Shown here: one piece after another, positions 18,623 to 29,239 of the stretch | How the letters are laid out: each line of letters begins with the position of its first letter | Numbering within the stretch: the first letter of the stretch is position 1 | From: Myotis daubentonii | Taxonomy: Eukaryota > Chordata > Mammalia > Chiroptera > Vespertilionidae | NCBI RefSeq assembly: GCF_963259705.1 | Contig: NC_081844.1 | Span: 45,460,001-45,524,000 of the forward strand | Length of the DNA stretch: 64,000 nucleotides | Reading direction: 5' to 3' | Position numbers and translations under genes: made by a program | The notes under the pieces: model-generated | The model's database searches: none | Seen by the model: only the letters and a program-made list of their open reading frames with translations | What the model was told of the DNA's origin: nothing

Positions 18623-19500
18623 TTTATTATTATTTAATTCTTTATTGTTTAAAGTATTACATATGTCTCCTTCCCCCCCCATTGACCTCTCCCTTGTTGT
18701 TCCCCTTCCCCCAGCACATGCCCTCACCCCTCTAATGTCTGTGTCCATGGGTTATGCTTATATGCATGCATACATGTCCTTTAGTTAATCTTTCACTCCC
18801 CTCTTCCTCCGCCTTCCCTCTGAGGTTGGATAGTCTGTTCGATGCTTCTATGTCTTTGAATCCACTTTATATTCCAAAAATGAGTGAGATCATATGATAT
18901 TTATCTTTCTCCAACTGGCTTATTTCACTTAGCATAATGCTCTCCCGGTCCATCTATGCTGTTGTAAATGGTAAGAGTCCCTTCCTTTTTACAGCAGGGT
19001 AGTATTCCATTTGTGTCTAGATGTACCACACTTTTTAATCCACTCATCTGCTGATGGGCACATGAACATAGGGGTGCATATATCCTTTCTGATTGGTGTT
19101 TCTGGTTTCTTGGGATATATTACTAGAAGTGTAATTACTGGGTCAAATGGGAGTTCCATTTTTAATTTTTTGAGGAACCTCCATACTGTTCTCCACAGTG
19201 GTTACCAGTCTGCATTCGCACCAGCAGTGCACGAGGGTTCCTTTTTCTCCGCATCCTCGCAAGCACTTGTCGTTTGTTGATGATAGCCACTCTGACAGGT
19301 GTGAGATGGTTCCTCACTGTCGTTTTGATTTGCATCTCTTGGATGATTAATAACTTTGAGCATGATTTCATATGTCTGTTGGCCATCTGTATGTCCTCTT
19401 TGGAGAAGTGTCTATTCAGGTCCTTTGCCCGTTTTTTTTTACCCGGATTGTTTATCTTCTTCTTGTTATTTGTATATTTTGGAAGTTAACCCCTTATCAG
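18623..19500 (-). mobile_element. Younger L1 3' end, antisense (fragment B)
   Basis: A second copy of the same L1 3' region as fragment A, with its own T-rich end at about 18625-18650. It covers the 3' UTR and part of the ORF2 C-terminal coding region. Many stops, not functional. Confidence 0.85.
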
Positions 19501-19936
19501 ATGTATCATTGGCAAATATCAGATGTATCAGTGGCAAAAAATAATCTTTCCTCCTACCCCTAGACCCCTGGCAATCACCAATCTTTTTAATGTCTCCATA
19601 GTTTTGTCTTTTCCAGAATGTCATATAATTGAAATCATACAGTATCTACTAGCCTTTTTACTTAGTACTGTGCATTTAACTTTCCTCTATGTCTGTTCAT
19701 GGTTTGATAGTTCATTTCTTTTTAGTGCTGGATAATAATCCCTTATCTGGATGTTCCACAGTTTATTTATCCACTCACTGAAGGACATTTTGACCACGTC
19801 CAAATGATGGCAATTATGAATAAAGCTAGTATAAACATTCGTGTACAGGTTTTGTGTAAACATAAGTTTTCAGTTCCATTTGAGTAAATACCAAGGAGTG
19901 CAGTTGCTGCATCATATGGTAAGAATATATTTAATT

Positions 19937-21062
19937 GAGAAACTAAGATGGCGGCATAGATAAACACCGGGAAATTGCTGCTTTCCACAACAATTGATAA
20001 ATGCATCAAAAACACAAGCCGGACTCATCCAGAACTACAGGAGAGCTGGCTGAGTGTAAATTCTACAACTAGAAGGAAAGAAAAGCACACTGAGAGCCAG
20101 AGGAGCTGCAGAGGTGAAGTGCAGAGGTACGGGGGGCTCGCGCGCGGAAAGGGTCTGGCACCTGAGGACGCGGCTGTCTTTTTGAATCCGGAGGGAGACA
20201 CAAGCTCCCCACGGCTCTGAAATCCGGTTCCGGGAAGTCTCTGGGGACCCAGCACTCATACGGGGAGAAACTGGTCTCTCTAGCAGCGGGCGAGCTTGAG
20301 GGCAGCTTTTCCTCAGAGGTGCTTGCAGCCATTGCCGGGACACTGGGACTCGAGACTCCTTAGGGCGGGGCTGAGGCTCCACCATAGCTGCTTCCTCCGC
20401 CCTTTGATTCCTTGAGACCCCGCCCCGCCCAGGCTGCAGCAGAGGCTTTTGCATATGAATGCCCCGGCCATTTGCAACCTGTAACTACCTAACCGCAGCC
20501 GGGCCAGATAGACCCAGAGCTTCCAAGAGAAGGCCCAAGGCCCCACAGCGGCTTGCATTGCTACACAGCTGAGCATCATCAGGGCACTTCCAAACTCCAG
20601 AAAAAGGAAGGGGAATCTGCAGTTCTCTTCATAGTTCCTGCTGTGTAACCTCAGGCAGAGGCTAAATTAGCACCTCCTTAGATCCAAGAGCCACTGTACC
20701 CAGTGGTCAGAGGGGCACCATCCAGATCACAACTCCTCAGATCCATAAGGGACACACTCAGGGTGCAATCTCAGTGAGCACCAAAGCCCCACCGAAGCAA
20801 GTCTTGCCCCAGAAGGGTGTCTTCAGCACAGAAGTTCTCCCACCATAGACACAGCTGATTCTCACTGCCAATTGCCCTGGAGGTCAATTCCTCCCAGTGA
20901 GCCTACAACAACCAAGGCATAGCTACAACAAGACTGTACACAAAGCCCATAAGGGGGTGCACCAAGAGTGTCCACCTCAGGTAACTGGGGAGGCTGAGCC
21001 ACTGGGCCCTACAGGACACCTAGCACACAAAGCCATTCTATCAACACAGGGAAGCAGCCAAA
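19937..21062 (+). promoter_or_regulatory. Half-L1 5' UTR / internal promoter
   Basis: About 1.1 kb, more GC-rich than its surroundings. A YY1-like motif AAGATGGCGGC lies at +9 to +19 of the element, as in other mammalian L1 promoters. Short open frames on both strands have no known domain. Confidence 0.65.
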
Positions 21063-21929
21063 ATGCGGAGACAAAGAAACAGGTCACAAATGGCAGAAAC
21101 GGAGGAAAGCAAACGACTGGATATAGAGTTCAAGGCCACGTTTATAAGGTTTTTCAAGAATTTTATGGAAACCGCAGATAAATTTAATGAGTCCCTCAAT
21201 AAGTATAGTGAGACCATGGAGGACATGAAAAAGGACCAACTAGAAATTAAGTATACACTGACTGAAATAAAGAATAATTTACAGAGATCCAACAGCAGAC
21301 AAGAGGATCCCAAGAATCAAGTCAAAGATTTGAAATACAAAGAAACAAAAAATACCCAACTGAAAAAGAAAAAAGAAAAGAGATTCCAAAAATATGAAGT
21401 TAGTGTAAGGAGCCTCTGGGACAACTTCAAGCATACCAACATCAGAATTATAGGGGTACCAGAAGAAGAGAGAGGGCAAGATATTGAAAACCTATTTGAA
21501 GAAATAATGACAGAAAACTTCCCCCACCTGGTGAAAGAAATAGACTTACAAGTCCAGGAAGCGCAGAGAACCCCAAACAAAAGGAATCCAAAGAGGACCA
21601 CACCAAGACACATCATAATTAAAATGCCAAGAGCAAAAGACAAAGAGAGAATCTTAAAAGCAGCAAGAGAAAGACAGTCAGTTACCTACAAGGGAGTACC
21701 CATATGACTGTCAGCTGATTTCTCAACAGAAACCATGCAGGCCAGAAGAGAGTGGCAAGAAATATTCAAAGTGATGAATAGCAAGAACCTGCAACCAAGA
21801 TTACTTTATCCAGCAAAGCTATCATTCAGAATAGAAGGTCAGATAAAGAGCTTCACGGATAACAAAAAGCTAAAGGAGTTCATCACCACCAAACCAGCAT
21901 TATATGAAATGCTGAAAGGTATTCTTTAA
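21063..21929 (+). pseudogene. L1/HAL1 ORF1 protein, one nonsense codon
   Basis: RNA-binding chaperone of L1 particles. From ATG at 21063: basic start (MRRQRNRSQM), coiled-coil region (about 20-110, charged and leucine-rich, with a Lys-rich run KKKKEKR near 105), RRM-like domain (about 125-200, NIRIIGVPEEERGQDIENLF), then the C-terminal domain (about 205-288, QARREW, LLYPAKLSF, LKEFITTKPAL). The only break is TGA at 21705-21707, where L1 ORF1 proteins usually have Arg; CGA to TGA is the change expected from CpG decay. Downstream codons stay in frame to TAA at 21927-21929. Protein from this copy would end at 214 residues and lose the C-terminal domain. Confidence 0.9.
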
Positions 21930-22189
21930 GAAGAGGAAGAAGAAAAAGGAACTCTTACCATTTGCCACAGCATGGATGGAACTGGAGAGCGGATAAATAC
22001 CACATGATCTCACTCATTTGTGGAATATAATGAACAACATAAACTGATGAACAAGGACTGACCCAGAGACGGAGAGGCATTGATTGGACTGTCGGGCTTT
22101 GGAGGGAGGGTAGGGGAGGGTGGTGGAAAGGGGGAAAGATCAACCAAAGGACTTACATGCAGGCATATAGGCCTAACCAATGGACACGG

Positions 22190-22250
22190 ACAACGGGGGG
22201 GGGTGGGGGGGGTGAGGGCACGAGCGGGGGGGGGGGTAGAGGGTAACGTG
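22190..22250 (+). other. G-rich tract in half-L1 3' UTR
   Basis: Runs of 10, 8, 11 and 4 Gs separated by short spacers on the plus strand, compatible with a G-quadruplex. G-rich 3' UTR tracts are a known L1 property. Confidence 0.8.
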
Positions 22251-22715
22251 GGGACAAGGACACATATGTAATATCTTAATCAATAAAAATATATATATAA
22301 AAAAAGAATATATTTAATTTTGTAAGAAATTGTCAGTCTTTCAGAGTAGCTGTATCATTTTGCATTCCTACCATTAGTGAATGAGTGTGGCCCCACATCT
22401 TGACAGAATTTGGTGATCAGTACTTCAGGTTTCAGCCATTCTAATAAGTGTGTGATAGTATCTCATTTTAATTTGCAATTCATTTTTCATATGCTTACTT
22501 GTTATCTGTATATCTTCTTTGATGAGGTGTCTGTTAAGGTCCTGGCCTTATTTTTCATCTGGTTGTTCATTTTTGAGTGTTAGGAGTTCTTTGTGTATAT
22601 TGAAAAGAGCCCTTTATCAGATGTGTCTTTTGCAAATATTCTCTTCCTCCCAATCTGTATCTTGTCTTCTCATTCTCTTAATATTATCTTTCACAGAGCA
22701 GAACATTTCAATTTT

Positions 22716-22945
22716 TTAAAATCCTCACCTGAGGATTAGTTTTTATTGATTTTAGAGAGAGAGGAAGGGAGAGGGAGAGAGAGAAACATTGATGTGTGAA
22801 AGAGAAATATCAGACAGTTGCCTCCCAAACACACCCCAACTGGGAATCAAATCCTCAGTCTCGGTATGTGCCCTGACTGGGAATCAAGTCTGCAGCCCTT
22901 CGGTGCACAGGCAATGCTACAATCAACTAAGCAACACTGGCCAGG
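22716..22945 (-). mobile_element. Ves-type SINE, antisense, older copy
   Basis: The reverse complement has a diverged tRNA-like head (CCTGGCCAGTGTTGCTTAG) and the tail region. It is flanked by an imperfect duplication starting GCAGAAC (22698-22715 and 22946-22963). Inserted into the old antisense L1. Confidence 0.85.
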
Positions 22946-24129
22946 GCAGAACTTTTGAGTTTTAATGAAGTTGAACTTATGATTTATTTATTTCATAGGT
23001 TGTGCCTTTGGTGCCGAATCTAAAAAGTCATCACCATACCCAATGTCATTTAGGTTTTCCCTCCTAGTATCTTCTAGGACTTTTTGGCTTTGCTTTTTAT
23101 ATTTATGATCTATTTTGAGTTGATTTTTGTGAAGTTACACAATTTGTGTCTAGATTTATTTATTTTTTGGCACATGAATATCCAGTTTTTGCAGCACCGT
23201 TTGTTGAAAAGATTTTCTTTGTTTCATTTTATTGCCTTTGCACCTTTGTCAAAGATCAGTTGACTGTATGGATATAGGTCTATTTCTAGGGTTTCTAGTC
23301 TCTCCCACGAATCTATTTGCTTATACTTTTACCAATATCACAGTCTTGATTGCTTTACTTTATACTGTGGTGAAGTGAGGCAGTGTCAGCTCTCTGACTT
23401 TGTCCTTTTCCTTCAATATTGAGGGAGCTCATCTGAGGATTTTGCCTCTATGTATAAACTTTAGAATCAGTTTGTCGATATCCACACACACACACAAAAA
23501 CTTGCTAGGATTTTGATTGGTGTAGTGTTGAATTCACAGATAAAATTGGGAAGAACTGACACCTTGACAATACTGAATCTTTCTATCCATGAACATGGAT
23601 TTTATTTACTTCTCCTTTGATATATTTTATCAGAATTTTCTAAGTTTCCTCATATAGATTTTGTATATATTTGTTAGATTAATTTCTATTTGAATTGGGG
23701 CCCTAATGTACATGGCATTGTGTTTTTAATTTCAAATTCCACTTGTTTAATGCCGGTATATGGGAAGGAGATTGACTTTTGTAAATTAATCTTATATCCT
23801 ATAAACTTGCTATGCTCGCTTATTAATTCCAGGAGTTTTTGGTTGATTCTTCCAGAATTTTATATAGATGTCATCCTTGAACAAAGGTACTTTATTTCTT
23901 TCCTACTAATCTATATAGCTTTTTTTTCTTGTTTTTATCACTTGAGCTAGAATTTCCAGTACAAATTTGGAAAAGGGTGATAAGAGGGGACATCCTTACC
24001 TTTTCCCTGATGATCATTTTTGAACCACATTGGTGCACCTCAAAGTCTTTATGCTAATTCTTGAGCTAAGACCTTATGTAATGATAAAGTGTGACACAAT
24101 TTTGGCTAAACTACAACTTTGGATGTGGG

Positions 24130-24290
24130 TAAACATGAGTTTTAATACTTGTTTGCTTATTGTCTGTGTGGCCTTAAAAATTATTTACCCTTCTTGAGCC
24201 TCAATTTCATTATACATAACTTGGAAATAATGTCTAGTTCTAGTGTTTTGAGGGTTGGAGATGATGAATAGAGGGTTTGAGTCATAGAGG
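24130..24290 (+). repeat. MIR SINE, diverged
   Basis: GTGTGGCCTTAAAAATTATTTACCC and GAGCCTCAATTTCATTATAC follow the MIR core. Confidence 0.6.
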
Positions 24291-25719
24291 TTGTTTCATA
24301 ATTGTAGCTACAATTGCTGGGCCATAACGTTTCCCTTTGGGATAAGATTCAAACCCCAAACTTGTAGACTTTACTCCCTTCACTGTTAAATCCTTAGACA
24401 AAAATAATAGCATATTTGATGATTGTAATCTTTCCCTGTCTTTCCTGCATCTTAGTGATCTATACTAATGTCACCTCTGTATTGGTAGCCACATAGTGTA
24501 AGATCTAGCTCTCATTATCAGGGAAAGAAGACAATTTCCAAAGGATTCTGCTTAGGTTTTAGAAATACAGTCATCATTTCCTCTTATTCTCACTGACCCA
24601 GAAAACACAGAGCATTTTTATTGAAGTTTATGTCTATGATTAGAGACATTTAGGAAATAGAGTTCTTAAAGTGTGCAATAGAATGTGGGAGTCAGATGAA
24701 TGGGAGAGCTAGAAGCATGATTTCTGCATGGCCTTTGGGGAAAGGAGATATGAGAAATTGAATCACTAGTTCTCTGGGTCTGTGTGATGGCACCTGCTTT
24801 GTCATTGAGTAGCTATGAGTAGAGAAAGGACCAATAACCTCAATTCTTAGAGGTGGTTGAGAAATAGGGAAGTCAAATAAAGCCTAACCAAACACAGATC
24901 CTTCTACCATAGGGGGTTTCTGAAACTTAACCTGTGCAGTCAAGGAGTGACTGTGACCTTATTAAACAGAGTGGGCCAAAGATAACGTGGATCTGAACCC
25001 AAAACTTTTTCGAATCATTAGGATAATGGAATATAGAAGCTAGCAGAGCATATATGAATCCTAGAGCCTGGTCTCTTTATTTGCATGTAAGGAATTTCCT
25101 AGTGAAATAAATAGCCTCTAAATAATGTCACATCACTAGCACTTGGAGAGCCAGAGGTTAACCTGGTATCCGGACTCCTGCTATCGTACTTCTAATATTT
25201 TATGCTGCCTCTTTGAGTAAATGTGAACTTCCACTTTAAAAACTAAAAATGACTTTTTTGCAATTTGATACATAGCTACTGCTGATCTCACTGAAGTTAT
25301 CCAATACAGCTATAAACCTGAAAAAAGTCCCCTTTTATTACAACATTTCTAAGAGCTTTTTACACTCACCAGCAATAAAGTTTAGAAAATGGTTACTCTG
25401 TTGAGAAAATGGTTACTCATTGGATGGTGTAGCTATTTAATCTCTTTATCGATTCATGTCACCCTTGATAGATAGTGGATATGAATCATTAAACAAAGCA
25501 ATATTAACTTTAGGATACGTACTTCAAAAATAAGTTAACATTCTTTGAACTCCAATTTTAATCTCAGGCATTGCATTTATGTAGTTTGCATGTATATTTT
25601 CTCATCACATTTTTACAAATTTTTGTCCATTTCCTTATAAATATCTCCTGAAACGCAGGAGTATTAGAAAATGAGCTCTCTTAAATACAAAATGATTGAG
25701 GGAGAATACCTTGGTGGAA
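24291..25719. other. Intergenic, nothing recognised
   Basis: AT-rich, no recognised repeat or gene. A short direct repeat GAGAAAATGGTTACTC occurs at about 25383 and 25404. Confidence 0.5.
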
Positions 25720-25940
25720 CAGTTTTGGCTGAGGAGTCAGACAACTTGGACTGAGGCTGGCTTGCCCCTGTATCTGTCGTGACATCCCGGAACATTTTCC
25801 AACTGTGTTTCAGTTTCTGCATCTGGAAAATGACATATTAAAAACAAACAAGCCCATCTTTGAAAAATCAAATGAGATGGGATATGTGAAATATTTATAG
25901 TGCTGCACACTTAGTGCTCATTAATGTTAACCAACATTAG
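25720..25940 (+). repeat. MIR SINE
   Basis: GGCTGAGGAGTCAGACAACTTGG, CAGTTTCTGCATCTGGAAAATG and GCTGCACACTTAGTGCTCAT follow the MIR order. Confidence 0.75.
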
Positions 25941-26274
25941 TATTCATATTATTATTCCTACATGAAAATTTTGCATCACTATGAAGGAATAAAAACTCAA
26001 CACTTTCAGTGAATAGGGGATTCAAATAGATTTTTTTTACTGATCATTTACGAATTTAGTTTAAAGTAGATTTCACTTACCATTAATTAAAACAAAACAA
26101 TGTATTTACTGGTCTCAGTAATTGTGTATTATTCCAAAGCTGACCACATGAGGGCAGCATGGTACCTTTTAAGTGAGCCGAAGATTGAAGGAAAGAAAAA
26201 AAAAATCTGGTATTAAAGCTATAGAGATCATAGATACATAAAACCAGAAGACTCCATAATTATTCTCTAATTCA

Positions 26275-26335
26275 AGCTTTCATTTAATAGCTGAAAAAAC
26301 TGAGGTCCAAAGAGGCTAATCAGCAAGCTCTGATA
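26275..26335 (-). repeat. MIR SINE fragment
   Basis: TAGCTGAAAAAACTGAGGTCC followed by AAAGAGGCTAA is the reverse complement of a piece of the MIR core. Confidence 0.5.
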
Positions 26336-27113
26336 TGCAACTGATGTCTGTTGAGGGTAGTGCGAAGAACCAGTCCACACGCATTAACAATAACGAGAAT
26401 TGTATTATCAGAGCACCTAGGTGCTTAGAAGACTTTTTATTATGCACGAAGATTGTGTGTGACAGGGTTTTAGAGGAAATCGAACATTTCTCATAATGAA
26501 TTAGCCACAGGAGCGTTCCTTTCTGGAGAAATTGAAAAATAAGATCTCATTTCTGGAAGACTTAGGAGTAAACTTGAAGGCAAAAGATTGAACTGTATGA
26601 CCTCTCAAGGTTGTCATTAATATTGTGCTCACAACCAGGTGTTTGCCAGTTGCCTTGAAACTGCAACACTGTCTCCAAGATGCAGGAGTTGGCAAAGGCA
26701 GATGACACACCTAATTTGCCTTGTAAATGTCCTGGTGTGTTTGTTTTTTACTTTTCTCAGCAGGCCCTTCCCTAGTCACACAAATACATACCCATATACA
26801 GCCAGAAAAATGCCAAAGGAAAAAAACAAAAAAAAGCCCCCAAAACATAATCACCAGTGGCAGTACCGGAGTGGGAGTACTTGGGCGGGGAGAGATGCTT
26901 TAACTTCGCACTGATAATGTTCATTGTACATACCCCTTTTCCAAACCTCACGAATAAACGTTTGCTAATCTGGGTCAATAGATATGCTTGCTGTACAACT
27001 CCACTTCCCAAGTTTCTCTCTACCTCCCTAGTATCTTTTAAATCTTTGCAGTTTTTCCTTCTCCTCTGCCAACATTATTGCTCCTCTGCATTTCTCTGAC
27101 CTCAAACATTGGA
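26336..27113. other. Intergenic, nothing recognised
   Basis: No known repeat or gene. Open frames of 60-90 codons here have no recognisable features. Confidence 0.5.
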
Positions 27114-27591
27114 CACTGTGAGAGCTAATTTTATGTATTAACTTGACTGGGCCTTGGGAGGGAGGTCACAGATATTTTGGTCAAACATTATTCCAGGTAG
27201 TTTTGTGAGGTTCTGTTGGACAAGATTAATGTTTCAGTCAGTGGTTGGATAAATCATGTCATCCTCAATGATGTGAGTGGGCCACATCCCATCAGAGGTT
27301 AAACAGAAAGAATGGAATGGCTAACCCTTCCAAGTAAGGGAGAATTCCTCTTCCTTGACTGTCTTAACACTCGGATATTGGCTCTTTTCTAGCCTTCAGT
27401 CTTGAACTGAAAGGTGGACTCTGGGTCTTAAGCCAGTCAGCCTTCATTCAGTTCTGAATTACAGCATCAGCCTTCCTGGTTCTCAGGCCTTTGGGCTTCG
27501 ACTATGGACTCTCCTTGGGCTCCAGCTTGCTGACTCACACTGAAGATTTGGGGACTTGACAGTCTCCATAATCACATGAGTCAATTCCTTA

Positions 27592-28252
27592 TCAACACTA
27601 ATAAAAGAGAAAAATGGTAATTGGCATATGAGCTACCCTTTTCATTGGCTAATCAGGGCTATATGCAAATTAACTGCCAACTAAGATTGGCAGTGAACTG
27701 CCAACTAAGATTGGCAGTTAACTGCCAACAAGATGGCGGTTAATTTGCATATGTAGGCACAATGCAGGGAGGCAAAAGGGAAAGCAGGAAGAAGCCCCCT
27801 GCCACTGACAGTGATCGGAAACCCAGGGGGGAGCTAAGAGCTGGGGGGCAGGGCAAAGGCGGCCCTGGGGCCGCCTTTGCCCTGCCCCCAGCCATGATCG
27901 GAGAATCAGGTGCCTTTTCCGCCCTGGCCAGTGCTAGCAGGAAGTAGGGGTGGAGCCAGCGATGGGAGCTGGGCACAGTCGAAGCTGGCAGTCCCGGGAG
28001 CTAGGGGTCCCTTGCCTGGGCCTAAAGCGGAGCCCACGATCGCGGGGCCGCTGCAGCTGCGGGTCCCCGCTGCCCGGGCCGGACGCCTCAGCCAGAGGCG
28101 TCAGGCCTGGGCAAGGGGCCGATCCTGCGATTGGAGGGTGATGGGGGTCAACGCCTGAGGGTTCCCAGTATGTGAGAGGGGGCAGGCTGGGCTGAGGGAC
28201 ACTCCCCCCCCACACACACCCAGTGCACGAATTTCGTGCACCGGGCCCCTAG
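27592..28252 (+). mobile_element. Non-autonomous Helitron (HeliBat type), 661 bp
   Basis: Begins TCAACACTAATAAAAG and ends GGGCCCCTAG, between A (27591) and T (28253), with no target duplication. The 3' hairpin (28223-28241, GTGCACGAA-T-TTCGTGCAC) is perfect. Its interior holds self-complementary 24-bp units (27670-27735), a 17-bp inverted repeat around them, and a GC-rich palindrome at 27844-27889. The element is far more GC-rich than its surroundings. No helicase or Rep domain is encoded. Confidence 0.93.
27844..27889. other. Near-perfect 22-bp-arm palindrome in Helitron
   Basis: Left arm 27844-27865, two-base spacer TG, right arm 27868-27889, with all 22 pairs matching. Very GC-rich, so a stable hairpin is expected. 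Confidence 0.9.
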
Positions 28253-28867
28253 TAATAAGTATATTTCTCTATCTATTTCTGTGAACACATATACACACCA
28301 CACATCACACACACACACCCTATTCCATCCTATTTGGCTCTGATTGTTCTGGAGAACCCTGACTTGGGCTCTTGTTAATATATTTTCAATTGAAACCAGA
28401 GTGTCAGTTGTAGAATAATTTACTAACTAGGATTATTCATAAATTCAATCAATAATATATGAAATATGAAACTCCTAACCCCCTATGTTATGCTGGGCAT
28501 TGACTTCAAGTCTTCAGTAATCATCATGGTGTTTGACATTTTTCATTTAATGAAAAAGTTAATTAAAGAAATTTCTAAATTCTATTTTATTAGTTATCCA
28601 GTGAAGGAATTTTTGTCAGAGCTCTAGCATTTTTTCTTCCATCTATGTGTTAGCATATTAACCTTATTAGCTTAGTGCTTATTTTTTGGTTGCTAAGACA
28701 CCACTTTGTCCAGTCACAAGATAAGCATATTATCATTTTTAGGCTGAAGGATATAATAGATTCCTAGTATGATTAACATAAAATACAGATACTTAATGTA
28801 ACAGTGTTGTCAATTAATGTTAGATGATTAGATTTTTGTTCAATTTAATTTATTAAAGTCCATAATG

Positions 28868-29081
28868 GCAGTGCCCAACCTATGTGGTTCAGTGGTTGAG
28901 TGCCACCCTATGAACCAGGAGGTCACAGTTTGATTCCCAGTCAGGGCATATGCCTGGGTTGCAGGTTCCATCCCCTGTAAGGGACATGCAGGAGGTAGCC
29001 TATCACTGATTCTCTCTCATCATTGATGTTTCTATCCCTCCCTCTCTCTTCCTCTGAAATCAATACAAAAATATATATTTT
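28868..29081 (+). mobile_element. Ves-type SINE
   Basis: GTGGTTCAGTGGTTGAGTG head, CATCATTGATGTTTCTATCC and an A/T tail. Flanked by TAAAGTCCATAATG / TAAAGTCTATAATG (28854-28867 and 29082-29095), 14 bp with one mismatch. Confidence 0.9.
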
Positions 29082-29239
29082 TAAAGTCTATAATGACACC
29101 TTGACAGTTTAAACTACATTTTACAGGTAAGAATAATGAGATCCATAAGAGTGATTTATTTGACCAACTTTATATAGTTAGTGAATGAGAGTGATTACTA
29201 GAAATTAGGTTCCCAAATACCCACTTCTTGCTTCTTTCT

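Larger units (their letters stand above)
19937..22303 (+). mobile_element. Half-L1 (HAL1-type) retrotransposon, full length, ORF2 missing
   Basis: A complete 2,367-bp insertion flanked by a perfect 16-bp target-site duplication, AAGAATATATTTAATT (19921-19936 and 22304-22319). It starts a few bases before AAGATGGCGGC (19945-19955), a YY1-like site typical of L1 5' ends. A 5' UTR of about 1.1 kb is followed by ORF1 (21063-21929, one TGA). Directly after it come the last ORF2 codons and the 3' UTR with a G-rich tract (22190-22250) and AATAAAAATATA tail. ORF2 (endonuclease and reverse transcriptase) is absent, so it must have moved using L1 enzymes in trans. HAL1 elements are a known class in mammals; whether this is a known subfamily needs a Repbase or Dfam search. 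Confidence 0.93.
19540..24010 (-). mobile_element. Old L1, antisense, right part (host of nested insertions)
   Basis: AGACCCCTGGCAATCACCAATC, CATTTGAGTAAATACCAAGGAG, CAGATGTGTCTTTTGCAAATATTC and CACCGTTTGTTGAAAAGATTTTC follow old antisense L1 order. The phrase CATATGGTAAGAATATATTT breaks at 19936 and resumes at 22304, showing that the sense half-L1 inserted into it. A Ves SINE splits it again at 22716-22945. Confidence 0.85.
27114..28365 (+). repeat. Ancient LTR-like repeat, split by a Helitron; family uncertain
   Basis: Left part 27114-27591 (ACTTGACTGGGCCTTGGGAG, GTGAGTGGGCCACATCCCATC, GAGTCAATTCCTTA) and right part 28253-28365 (TAATAAGTATATTTCTC, TCTGGAGAACCCTGAC) join into one repeat if the Helitron between them is removed. 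The general order is that of a mammal-wide repeat. I call it LTR-like because of its ends, with the family open. No viral gene is present. Confidence 0.6.

Noticed and set aside
20035..20454. 139-codon minus-strand frame in the half-L1 5' UTR
   Set aside because: GC-rich 5' UTR shadow. Primate L1 has an antisense ORF0, but I see no similarity or evidence to claim one here.
27740..28215. Several Gly/Pro-rich frames of 60-93 codons
   Set aside because: All inside the GC-rich Helitron; no Rep/helicase or captured host exon recognised.
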